Assembly: GCF_018424605.1 (NCBI RefSeq)
Contig: NZ_QTKT01000002.1
Span: forward strand, 124,001-188,000
Source: Marinobacter lipolyticus
GTDB lineage: Bacteria; Pseudomonadota; Gammaproteobacteria; Pseudomonadales; Oleiphilaceae
DNA length: 64,000 nucleotides
Reading direction: 5' to 3'
Part shown: in pieces, positions 25,431-33,176 of the stretch
Position numbering within the stretch: the stretch's first letter is position 1
Layout of the letters: each line of letters starts with the position of its first letter
Position numbers and translations under genes: made by a program
The notes under the pieces: generated by a model
What the model was told of the DNA's origin: nothing
The model's input: only the letters and a program-made list of their open reading frames with translations
Databases searched by the model: none

Positions 25431-26249
25431 ATGACACAGCGAGTATTCATCACCGGCGGGGCCAGCGGCCTGGGCCGGGCTATTGCGTTGCGGTATGCCA
25501 AAGAGGGCGCGAAGGTCTGCATTGGGGATATCAATCCAGAGCAGGGCGTTGACGTTGAAAAAGAGATTAACGCGGCCGGCGGTGAAGGCTACTTTGTGGA
25601 GTGTGATGTCCGCAGGCTGACCGATTTTGAGAAAGTCCGGGACGATCTGGTCAGTAAATGGGGCGGTGTTGATGTGGTGGTGAACAACGCCGGTGTCGCC
25701 TCCGCGGGTTCTATTGAAGACACCACCATGGCGGACTGGGAGTGGATCCTGGACATCAACGTGCTGGGCGTCGTCCGTGGCTGCAAGGCGTTCACGCCGC
25801 AGTTCAAGCAGCAGGGTTCCGGGGCGTTTGTGAACGTGGCGTCCATGGCGGGGCTGATGCTGGCGCCATTGATGGACAGCTACAATGTCACCAAGGCCGG
25901 GGTGATTGCGCTTTCCGAGACCCTGAGCCAGGAGCTGCGGGATGCCGGTATCCATGTCAGTTGCGTGTGCCCGGCGTTTTTCCAGACCAACCTGACCAGC
26001 AGTATGCGGTCCGACATCCCCGGTATTCAGCAGAACGTCAGCAAATTGATGAAGCGCTCCACGATTACCGCTGAGGACGTTGCCGAGGATGTTTTCCGCT
26101 CGGTGAAGGACAGGAATTTCTGGGTGCTGCCCCACGCTAAGGAGCGTCGCATGTGGGTGCTCAAGCGTCACGCGCCCTGGGCATTTGATTGGTTGATGCA
26201 CCAGGAAAGCAAGCGTTGGATGAACAAGATGGGCGGCAAAAAAGTCTGA
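25431..26249 (+). CDS. Short-chain dehydrogenase/reductase (SDR), first of two in the cluster
   Basis: The 272-residue SDR has the TGGASGLG cofactor motif near residues 8-15, the NNAGVAS motif, and a catalytic Ser (NVASM) with YNVTK (Tyr and Lys at the standard YXXXK spacing). The C-terminus is basic and Trp-rich (FDWLMHQESKRWMNKMGG). It likely oxidises a hydroxyl on an acyl intermediate, with NAD(P). It begins 39 nt after copy 4 and is followed 47 nt later by the kinase gene. Its start has ACGGAG upstream. Confidence 0.85.
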   Translation: MTQRVFITGGASGLGRAIALRYAKEGAKVCIGDINPEQGVDVEKEINAAGGEGYFVECDVRRLTDFEKVRDDLVSKWGGVDVVVNNAGVASAGSIEDTTMADWEWILDINVLGVVRGCKAFTPQFKQQGSGAFVNVASMAGLMLAPLMDSYNVTKAGVIALSETLSQELRDAGIHVSCVCPAFFQTNLTSSMRSDIPGIQQNVSKLMKRSTITAEDVAEDVFRSVKDRNFWVLPHAKERRMWVLKRHAPWAFDWLMHQESKRWMNKMGGKKV

Positions 26250-26296
26250 ACCGGCTTTCGATACCCGCTAACGATGATTCAAGAGGAGAGTCCTGA

Positions 26297-27361
26297 ATGA
26301 CCCAGATTGACCAGGCCGTGGACATCCGCGAAGGCGAAGAGCTGGATGCCGGTGTCGTTGACCGTTTCATGAAGCAGGCCATTCCGGATCTGCAAGGTGC
26401 GCCCGACATCCGCCAGTACCCCGGCGGCGCCTCCAACCTGACCTATCAGGTGGATTACGGCGATCGTTCCTTTGTGCTGCGGCGGCCACCGTTTGGCAAG
26501 ATCGCCAAGTCTGCCCACGACATGCTCCGCGAAGCCAAGGTGATGCGGGCGCTGAAGCCGGTTTACCCCTATGTGCCGGACATCATCGCCATTTGCGACG
26601 ACCACGATGTGCTGGGCTGTGATTTTTACGTGATGGAACGGCTCAAGGGCATCATCCTGCGTCAGGACTTCCCCAAGGACTTCGAGCTGAGTGAGGCGGA
26701 CACCCGCAAGCTTTGCCTGAACGTGATCGATAAACTGGTCGACCTCCACACGGTGGACGCCAAAGCTGCGGGCCTGGATCAGCTCGGTAAGGGCGCCGGT
26801 TATGTGCAGCGTCAGATCGGCGGCTGGAGCGACCGCTTCCGCAAGGCACGCACCGAGGACGTGGGCGATTTCGAGGCAGTGATGAGCTGGCTCAACGACA
26901 AGATGCCGGAAGACCTGGCGCAGGTGGTCATCCATAACGATTTCCGCTTCGACAATGTGGTGCTGAATCCGGACAACCCGTTTGAAGTGATCGGTGTGCT
27001 GGACTGGGAAATGGCCACCATCGGTGACCCCTTGATGGACCTGGGTAACAGCCTTGCTTACTGGATCGAAGCCGATGACGACGGCCCCTTCCAGATGCTG
27101 CGGCGCCAGCCCACTCACCGGCCGGGCATGCTCACCCGCAAGGAAGTGGTGGAATACTACATGGACAAGTCCGGCTTCCGGGTCGACAACTTCGACTTCT
27201 ATGAAATCTACGGCCTGTTCCGCCTGGCGGTGATCATCCAGCAGATTTACTATCGCTTCTATCACGGCCAGACCAAAGACAAGCGGTTTGCCGCTTTCGG
27301 ACACGCCGCGAATTACCTGGAAAAGCGCTGTCAGCGACTGATCGCGCAGAGCTCCCTGTAA
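26297..27361 (+). CDS. APH-family phosphotransferase, ACAD10/11 kinase-like
   Basis: The 354-residue kinase has a P-loop-like N-lobe (GGASNLTY near 43-50, FVLRRPP), the Brenner motif VIHNDFRFDN with catalytic Asp215 and Asn220, and the metal-binding Asp236 in GVLDWEMATIGDP. By family it is related to the kinase domain of ACAD10/11 and to LvaA, which phosphorylate the hydroxyl of 4-hydroxyacyl-CoA or levulinate-derived substrates. It has no sign of antibiotic-resistance specificity. GAGGAG lies before the ATG. The histidine phosphatase ATG overlaps its TAA by one nucleotide, so they are coupled. Confidence 0.85.
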   Translation: MTQIDQAVDIREGEELDAGVVDRFMKQAIPDLQGAPDIRQYPGGASNLTYQVDYGDRSFVLRRPPFGKIAKSAHDMLREAKVMRALKPVYPYVPDIIAICDDHDVLGCDFYVMERLKGIILRQDFPKDFELSEADTRKLCLNVIDKLVDLHTVDAKAAGLDQLGKGAGYVQRQIGGWSDRFRKARTEDVGDFEAVMSWLNDKMPEDLAQVVIHNDFRFDNVVLNPDNPFEVIGVLDWEMATIGDPLMDLGNSLAYWIEADDDGPFQMLRRQPTHRPGMLTRKEVVEYYMDKSGFRVDNFDFYEIYGLFRLAVIIQQIYYRFYHGQTKDKRFAAFGHAANYLEKRCQRLIAQSSL

Positions 27362-28050
27362 TGGCCACGATTTATCTGATCCGCCACGGCCAGGCCAGCT
27401 TCGGCAAGGACAACTACGACCAGCTTTCGCCCCGCGGGTGGGAGCAGGGGCGGGTGCTGGGCCGATGGCTGGCGGGCAAGGTGCAGCCGGATGCGGTGTT
27501 CGGCGGCAACATGGAGCGCCACCGGGAGACCGTGGAGGCTATCGCCAGCGGTTTCGGTGAGGCGCTGCCGGATATGCAGGCCGTTGAAGGGCTGAATGAG
27601 TTCGACCACATGCAGGTGGTTGAGCGCCTGCGCCCGGAGTGGGCGGACCGTCAGCGCATGGCATCGGACCTGGCGGCTTTTCCGAAACCGGCACGGGCGT
27701 TCCAGCAGAACTTCGAGAAGGCCATGGCCCGCTGGGTCAGCGGCCAGTTCGACAGTGACTATACCGAGACCTGGCCGGCGTTCCGGGCGCGGGTGATTGC
27801 CGCACTGGATGGGCTGATTGAGTTTGCCGATGGCGGCGACACACTGGTGTCCACGTCCGGTGGTCCCATTGCGGTCATTGCCCAGCACCTGCTCGAGCTG
27901 AGCGACCAGAAGGCGCTGGAGATGAACAACGTCATCGCCAATACCAGCGTTTCCCGCATTCTGTATTCCGGCCCCCGGCGCAGCCTGGCGGTCTTCAACA
28001 ACTACAGCCACCTGGAAGCGGAAGACTCCGCCCTGGTGACGTTCCGATAA
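27361..28050 (+). CDS. Histidine phosphatase family protein lacking the second catalytic His
   Basis: The 229-residue protein has the RHG motif (Arg8, His9, Gly10) of the phosphoglycerate-mutase-like family, Arg54-Glu-Thr in MERHRETVE, and Glu76 in the VEGLNEF region. In the usual VSHG segment, however, it reads LVSTSGGPI (162-170), so the second conserved histidine is replaced by Thr/Ser. Activity may therefore be low or altered. It overlaps the kinase by 1 nt, so it may act on the phosphorylated acyl-CoA made by that kinase, or merely bind it. A separate true phosphatase gene (49995-50591) keeps the His. Confidence 0.8.
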   Translation: MATIYLIRHGQASFGKDNYDQLSPRGWEQGRVLGRWLAGKVQPDAVFGGNMERHRETVEAIASGFGEALPDMQAVEGLNEFDHMQVVERLRPEWADRQRMASDLAAFPKPARAFQQNFEKAMARWVSGQFDSDYTETWPAFRARVIAALDGLIEFADGGDTLVSTSGGPIAVIAQHLLELSDQKALEMNNVIANTSVSRILYSGPRRSLAVFNNYSHLEAEDSALVTFR

Positions 28051-28067
28051 CGAACCGAGGTGACTCT

Positions 28068-28850
28068 ATGTCCAACCCCATGAGCAGCAACAACCTGTTT
28101 GACCTGAGCGGCAAAGTGGCGCTGATTACCGGCGCCAGCCGTGGCATCGGCGAAAGCGTCGCCCGTACCCTGGCCGCATACGGTGCCCACGTCATCTGCA
28201 GCAGCCGCAAGATCGACGGTTGCGAGGCGGTCGCCAGCAGCATCCGCGAGGCCGGTGGCAGTGCCGAAGCCTATGCCTGCCACATCGGTGAGATGGATCA
28301 GATTGAGGACATCTGGACGCACATCGAGAAGTCCCACGGCAAACTCGATATTCTGGTCAACAACGCGGCCGCCAACCCGTATTTCGGCCCGGTAGAGGAC
28401 ACCGATCTTAACGCCTTCCAGAAAACCGTGGACGTGAACATTCGCGGTTATTTCTTTATGTGTGCCCGTGGTGCGCAACTGATGAAGAAAAACGGTGGTG
28501 GTTCAATCGTCAACGTGGCGTCGGTCAACGGCGTAAATCCGGGCCATTTCCAAGGCATCTACTCGGTTACCAAGGCCGCGGTTATCTCCATGACCAAGTC
28601 GTTTGCGATGGAGCTGGGCCAGCAGAACATTCGCGTCAACGCCCTGTTGCCGGGCCTGACGGATACCAAGTTCGCCAGTGCGCTGACCACCAATGACGCC
28701 ATCAAGAAGCAGGCGATGGCCCACATCCCGATGAAGCGGGTGGCCGATCCCAGCGAAATGGCCGGAACTGTGCTGTACCTGGCATCCGGTGCCTCCAGTT
28801 ACACCACCGGCGCCTGCATTAACGCCGATGGCGGCTATCTGACGGTTTAA
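28068..28850 (+). CDS. Short-chain dehydrogenase/reductase (SDR), second in the cluster
   Basis: The 260-residue SDR has TGASRGIG (about 22-29), NNAAANPYFG, the catalytic Ser in NVASVNG and YSVTK with standard Tyr/Lys spacing, and the C-terminal NADGGYLTV. It is a classical NAD(P)-dependent SDR, similar in type to the 3-hydroxyacyl-CoA dehydrogenase/LvaD member of the Lva pathway. It lies 17 nt after the phosphatase and closes the unit. GAGGTGA is the ribosome site. Confidence 0.86.
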   Translation: MSNPMSSNNLFDLSGKVALITGASRGIGESVARTLAAYGAHVICSSRKIDGCEAVASSIREAGGSAEAYACHIGEMDQIEDIWTHIEKSHGKLDILVNNAAANPYFGPVEDTDLNAFQKTVDVNIRGYFFMCARGAQLMKKNGGGSIVNVASVNGVNPGHFQGIYSVTKAAVISMTKSFAMELGQQNIRVNALLPGLTDTKFASALTTNDAIKKQAMAHIPMKRVADPSEMAGTVLYLASGASSYTTGACINADGGYLTV

Positions 28851-28855
28851 CGCGG

Positions 28856-29752
28856 TCAGTTGCCGGCGACTTCGGAATCCGCCACACAGGTCAGGGTTTC
28901 GAAGTCGTTGTTCAGCTCTTCTGCGCGACTGCTCAGATGCGCCAGCGTGGCGTTGTCACCGGCCCTGAGCAGGTCGTGCATCAGGTCAGCCATGGCGACC
29001 CGGCTTTCGGTCATCATGGCTTCGTAAGCCGGCCCCCGCACTTCTTCCGAGTGAACGATCAGATACTCCAGTTTTTCCGGAAAGGTTGGCTCGTGCCGTT
29101 TTTCCAGAAGTTCAAGCAGCGCGAGTTGCCAGTTTCTGCGTCCCTGCAACCAGATTTCCGTCTGCGCACCCCGGTTGGCTGACCATTCCTGCACGATCCG
29201 GCGCTGTTCGCGGTTCAGGTTACCCAGCCACCGCTCGACCCGCTCCATGGTTCTGTCTGCCCGGGCTTGCGCGGTCGCTTCCGGGGAGTCGGCGAGGAAC
29301 TCGTCCTCCATCTCTTGCTGGCTCTGTGCCATGTTCCTCGCCAGTTCCTGTACCTGTTCATCGTTCAGACTGGACAATAGGTTGACGGCAACCGGTGTGG
29401 CCTGCTCCAGCAGGCTGGGGAAGAACGCGAATAACTGCTCCTGATGGTAGGCCACCGTGGCCGCATCCGGCGGCCCCTGCGTAACATCCGATTCCAGTTC
29501 GTCCAGCCAGGCCTGGTAACGGGGCAGTTCATCGCTGCAGTGCCATCGCCGAAGGTCCTGGATATCATCGTTCAGCCGTTGTTTCTGATCGGCGGTGAGC
29601 GACACATAGTCTTCTACCCACCAGATAATGCCCCAGTCGGCGTAGCGATACGCCAGTTTGGTGGAGCTGCACCCACTGGCTAACAGGGCCATTACGCAAA
29701 CCAGCAGAATCGGGCGCAGGGCAGCGGTCGTGTTGCGGTTGTGCAAATCCAT
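28856..29752 (-). CDS. DUF6279 lipoprotein
   Basis: About 298 residues begin at the ATG at 29752 (MDLHNRNTTAALRP). A hydrophobic stretch ends in the lipobox LASGC near residue 28. The mature chain has YADWGIIWWVEDYVSLT early on and then several helical, heptad-like segments, matching DUF6279. It should be anchored on the outer membrane's inner leaflet. An upstream ATG at 29818 has no ribosome site and is less likely. It converges with the SDR gene, with 5 nt between stops. Confidence 0.78.
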   Translation of the reverse strand: MDLHNRNTTAALRPILLVCVMALLASGCSSTKLAYRYADWGIIWWVEDYVSLTADQKQRLNDDIQDLRRWHCSDELPRYQAWLDELESDVTQGPPDAATVAYHQEQLFAFFPSLLEQATPVAVNLLSSLNDEQVQELARNMAQSQQEMEDEFLADSPEATAQARADRTMERVERWLGNLNREQRRIVQEWSANRGAQTEIWLQGRRNWQLALLELLEKRHEPTFPEKLEYLIVHSEEVRGPAYEAMMTESRVAMADLMHDLLRAGDNATLAHLSSRAEELNNDFETLTCVADSEVAGN

Positions 29753-29893
29753 AGCGTGCCTGAATCGGTATATGGTCGTATCGATAAACGGTCGCAAGCT
29801 CATTACTATGCGGTTCATCAGTCAATTTTTTTACGGTGCTCCGGTGCTTTCAGATGTTACGCGCCGTTGTCCACAGCCGGACCGGGAGATACC

Positions 29894-30160
29894 ATGCGTC
29901 GAATCAAGCCTGCCCGTCTTCGTCAGTTCGTTTTCGGATTCTACATGTCCGGCATGATGTCACTGCTGATGTCAGCGGTCATTACCTTTATCAACACCGG
30001 CCTGGATGCCGGGTTCCCCGCACGCTGGGCTCCTGCCTTTCTGGTGGCCTGGGGCGTGGCTTTCCCTCTGGTCACCTTCATCGCTCCGCTGGCCGCGAAA
30101 CTGACCGCTCTTACCACCCGCCACCTGACCGATGAGGTCCAGCGCACAGATGTACGTTGA
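29894..30160 (+). CDS. DUF2798 small membrane protein
   Basis: The 88-residue protein has two hydrophobic spans (about 11-33 and 46-70) flanked by basic residues, as in the DUF2798 family. RRIKPARLRQFVFGFYMSGM near the N-terminus and FPLVTFIAPLA in the second span are typical. The ATG at 29894 is preferred over an upstream start at 29741 because homology begins here and GGGAG lies before it. Function is unknown. Confidence 0.75.
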   Translation: MRRIKPARLRQFVFGFYMSGMMSLLMSAVITFINTGLDAGFPARWAPAFLVAWGVAFPLVTFIAPLAAKLTALTTRHLTDEVQRTDVR

Positions 30161-30293
30161 AATGTGAAAAACTGTCAACCCGTTTAATCCGACCTTCCGT
30201 AAGTTGCAGGTGCGTACAATTCAGGGACTGATATTGTGCAGGTTCGAACCACCTGACGCTGATCAATAACCTCTGCAACCGAGGATCGGAACA

Positions 30294-31699
30294 ATGAAGA
30301 CAAGACTTGCGTTACCTTTGGTGGTGGCAGGCACGGTGGTGCTTGCCGGCTGTTTCGACGGCTCCAGTTCCAGTTCCAACCCAACAACTCAGGTTCGCGT
30401 GGTCCATGCCTCGTCGGATGCGCCCGCGGTGAATGTGCGGCTGAACGATGACGAGGTGGTGTCCGCAGCCGAGTTCAGACAGGTGGCGGTGCTGACGCCC
30501 CGCACCGGAACCTATTCCGTTGCCGTCGACGGGCTGTTACCTGACGGCAGCACCGCCACCGTGATCGACGAATCCGGGGTGGTGCTTGAGCGGCAGGTGA
30601 GCTACGACGTGATCGCCACCGGCAAGGTCGGTGACGATGATGTTGCCCCGCTGATTCTGACTGACAGTGGCGAGCGTGAGAGCGCTGACACCGTCAGGTT
30701 GCGGGTGGCCCACCTGTCGCCAGACGCCCAGGCGGCGGCGGGTGGAGCGGTTTCGGTCTTCCTGAGCGACGCGGGCGAGCCGCTACCGGCCGATCCGGCG
30801 TTCACCTTTTCCTTCCGTGAAGATGTCGGCCCGCTGGAAGTGCCGGCGGGCGACTATCAGATTCGCATTACACCCGAGGGCGCCCCGGGCACCGTGGTCT
30901 ACGACAGTGGCACCGTGCCGCTGGCGGCCGGTGCCGATCTGCTGATCGGTGCCATCGATAACACGGTGTATGGGGATTCTCCGGTCAGTCTGCTGGTGAT
31001 CAACGAGGGCGAAACGAGCGAGCTGCTTGATGCCTCCACGGGCGCCGGCATCCGCGCCGTCCATAACGCGGCTGCCGCCGGTGATGTGGATATCTATCTG
31101 AATACCGAACCCGATGGCACCAGCGCGGCGGTCACGGCTCTGTCTTTCCCGGAAACGGTGCCGGCGGTTCCGCTCACTGGCGAGTATGTGAGTCTTGACG
31201 AAGGCGACAACCGCGTGGCGGTCACTGCCACCGGGGATACCGCCGCCCTCATCGACGCGACGCTGCCTCTGGCACGGGGGATATCCGCACCGTTGTTGCC
31301 GCCGGGCTCACCACGGACGTTGAGGCCTTGGTGTTCGAAGACGACAACCGCGCGATTGCCACGGCAGCGAAACTGCGGGTCATCCACGGCGCGGCCGAGG
31401 CTCAGGTGGTGAATGTCTACCTGGTGCCAACGGCAGAGGGGGGCGCTGACGCAACGCTGATCGGCAACGCACAACCCGCACTGGCAGACTTCACCTTCGG
31501 CGATTCCTCCGGCTATTTGCAGGTACCCGCCGGTGATTACGTGGTGTTTATTACCACCACCGATAACGCCCAACTGTTCAAGTCCGGCAGTGTGACATTG
31601 GCGAACGGGGGAGTGTATACGGCAGTTGCGCGGCTGGCGCCGGACGATCCTGAGAATACGGCTGGCCTTACCCTCATGGACGATTTTGCCCAACCCTAG
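30294..31699 (+). pseudogene. DUF4397 lipoprotein, disrupted by a frameshift near 31280
   Basis: The reading frame from 30294 begins with a lipoprotein signal (VVLAGC at about 18-23). It contains three copies of a DUF4397-like domain (VRVVHASSDAPAVNV, RVAHLSPDAQAAAGG and IRAVHNAAAAGD). At about 31278-31284 (CACGGGGGAT) the family-like sequence moves to the -1 frame. That frame continues VFEDDNRAIATAAKL and a fourth domain (LRVIHGAAEAQVVNV) to the stop at 31699. A single lost base in the G-run explains this. Without it the protein would have about 468 residues. It may be a true mutation or an assembly error. Translation in the original frame stops at 31412 with unrelated residues. Such proteins are surface or periplasmic. 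Confidence 0.8.
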
Positions 31700-31735
31700 G
31701 AGAGCGTTGACGAGCCTCTGACTGAAGTGGGATTT

Positions 31736-31760
31736 GCCCCGGGGTGCCGGGGCTTTTTTT
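31736..31760 (+). terminator. Rho-independent terminator after the DUF4397 gene
   Basis: GCCCCGG (31736-31742) and CCGGGGC (31747-31753) form a 7-bp stem followed by TTTTTTT. It lies at the end of the convergent OmpA-like gene, whose stop codon is at about 31759. Confidence 0.85.
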
Positions 31761-32568
31761 ATCGGCCTTCGATATTGCCGTTCTCGTCGGAGATCACGAT
31801 CTCCACCCGCCGGTTCTGTTGCCTGCCGGACGAGGTGTCGTTGCTGGCTACCGGATACTGCTCACCGTAGCCCCGTGTTTCCACCCGATCGCTGCTGATG
31901 CCCATGGAGACCAGTGAGTCCCGAACTGCCTGGGCACGGCGCTCAGAGAGCCCCTGGTTGTAGGACTCGTCCCCGGTGCTGTCGGTATAGCCTTCAACAC
32001 GGACGCGGCGTTCCTCGTACTCCGACATAAAGTCGGCAAGGCGGGCGATGGTTTGCTCCCCGGCGGGCTTGAGGTCGGCCTGATTGAGGTCAAAGAGCAC
32101 ATCACCGAGGGTCAGCACCATGCCCCGGTCAGTCTGCTCGGCTTCCATTTCCGCCATGCGGGCGCGGAGCATTTCCGCTTCCATGCGCGCTTGCGCGGCC
32201 GCGGCTGAGCTCGCTTCCAGTTCCAGCTCCTTGCGTCGGGCTTCGGCGGAATTGATTTCCTCCTGCAACTCGGCACGACGGCCCTGCTCGCGGGCGATTT
32301 CCCCATGGCGTTTGGCGAGGTAGGCGGCGTGATCAATTTCCACCAGATCTTCTCCCTCCTCCACCAGGTTGTCGGCCCGCTCCAGCTGGTTTCTGGCGTT
32401 TCGCAACTGCTGATCGCCGCTGCGGGCGACGTCGGGGTCATTGCGGATTTCTTCGTAGATCGCCCGGGCCTCTTCCACGTTTTCGTTTTGCGGCGGGGCG
32501 CCGGCGCAGCCCGCCAGGGCGACAGACAGGCCGACAGTCATGCTCAGAGTCATGTTGCGCGTGTTCAT
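31759..32568 (-). CDS. OmpA-family lipoprotein with DUF4398-like coiled region
   Basis: The 269-residue lipoprotein has the lipobox VALAGC near residue 21. A long, Glu/Ala-rich helical region follows (about 30-145), like DUF4398. Then comes a C-terminal OmpA-like peptidoglycan-binding domain (about 155-265) with VLFDLNQADLKPAG, VEGYTDSTGDESYN, LSERRAQAVRDSL and the RVETRGYGEQYPVASND block. It probably tethers the outer membrane to peptidoglycan. A shorter DUF4398 lipoprotein lies 27 nt upstream, so the two form an operon. Confidence 0.88.
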   Translation of the reverse strand: MNTRNMTLSMTVGLSVALAGCAGAPPQNENVEEARAIYEEIRNDPDVARSGDQQLRNARNQLERADNLVEEGEDLVEIDHAAYLAKRHGEIAREQGRRAELQEEINSAEARRKELELEASSAAAAQARMEAEMLRARMAEMEAEQTDRGMVLTLGDVLFDLNQADLKPAGEQTIARLADFMSEYEERRVRVEGYTDSTGDESYNQGLSERRAQAVRDSLVSMGISSDRVETRGYGEQYPVASNDTSSGRQQNRRVEIVISDENGNIEGR

Positions 32569-32595
32569 AGCAATCTCCTTAATCTGCTGCGGCCA

Positions 32596-32970
32596 TTACT
32601 GGTTAGTCTCGATGCGCTGGCGAAGCGATTCGATGCTGCGATTGATTTCCTCCACAGCGGCTTCGGCTTTGGCTGTGCTGGAGCGGGCTCCTGCCAGTTG
32701 CGCATCCACGGAGGCCTGCTCGAGCAGTCGCTCGGCCTGCTGGTACTGTTCCTGTTCAATCAGCTCCTCGGCATCGGCAACCTTGTTCTGCGCCTGATTG
32801 AGCAGTACCGGCTCGAACTCGCGGGCGTCCGATGAGACCGCCTGCTGGATGGATGCTTCGGCCGACCGAAGCTCACTTTCCGGGGGTTCGCCGGGGCTGG
32901 CACAACCACCCAGTGCGAGTGCCGCACCCATGACACCGGCGGTGCCCATTATCGAAGTGTTCTTGTTCAT
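32596..32970 (-). CDS. DUF4398 lipoprotein
   Basis: The 124-residue lipoprotein starts at the ATG at 32970. GGAAGGAG sits 7 nt before it; the other nearby ATG (32976) overlaps that site and is too close. The lipobox LGGC is at about residue 23. The mature part is one long helical segment with repeating acidic and Ala residues, RSAEASIQQAVSSDAREFEP and a matching second half, the DUF4398 pattern. It has no OmpA domain and probably works with the downstream OmpA-like partner. Confidence 0.82.
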   Translation of the reverse strand: MNKNTSIMGTAGVMGAALALGGCASPGEPPESELRSAEASIQQAVSSDAREFEPVLLNQAQNKVADAEELIEQEQYQQAERLLEQASVDAQLAGARSSTAKAEAAVEEINRSIESLRQRIETNQ

Positions 32971-33176
32971 GCACATTCTCCTTCCAGTGAAGGACGGGGA
33001 CACGACCCCACCCGAACATTGGCCACTCTCCGGTAATGCGGGGATCCGGAACTGCCTGGTGACGCAGTTTTCCACAACAACAACTTACCTTTACGGATAA
33101 GCGTAGCAGCCGGATGGAAACTAGCCATGAAGGATCGGCAAGAAATACGCCACTTTCGGGGCAGGGCAGGGATTAA

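Noticed and set aside
26297..27361. Aminoglycoside resistance gene
   Set aside because: The APH fold is shared, but the closest family features and gene context are those of ACAD10/11-like kinases.
31270..31290. Programmed -1 frameshift in the DUF4397 gene
   Set aside because: The codons around the G-run do not form an X XXY YYZ heptamer with good P-site re-pairing, and no clear downstream pseudoknot is seen. A base loss is simpler.
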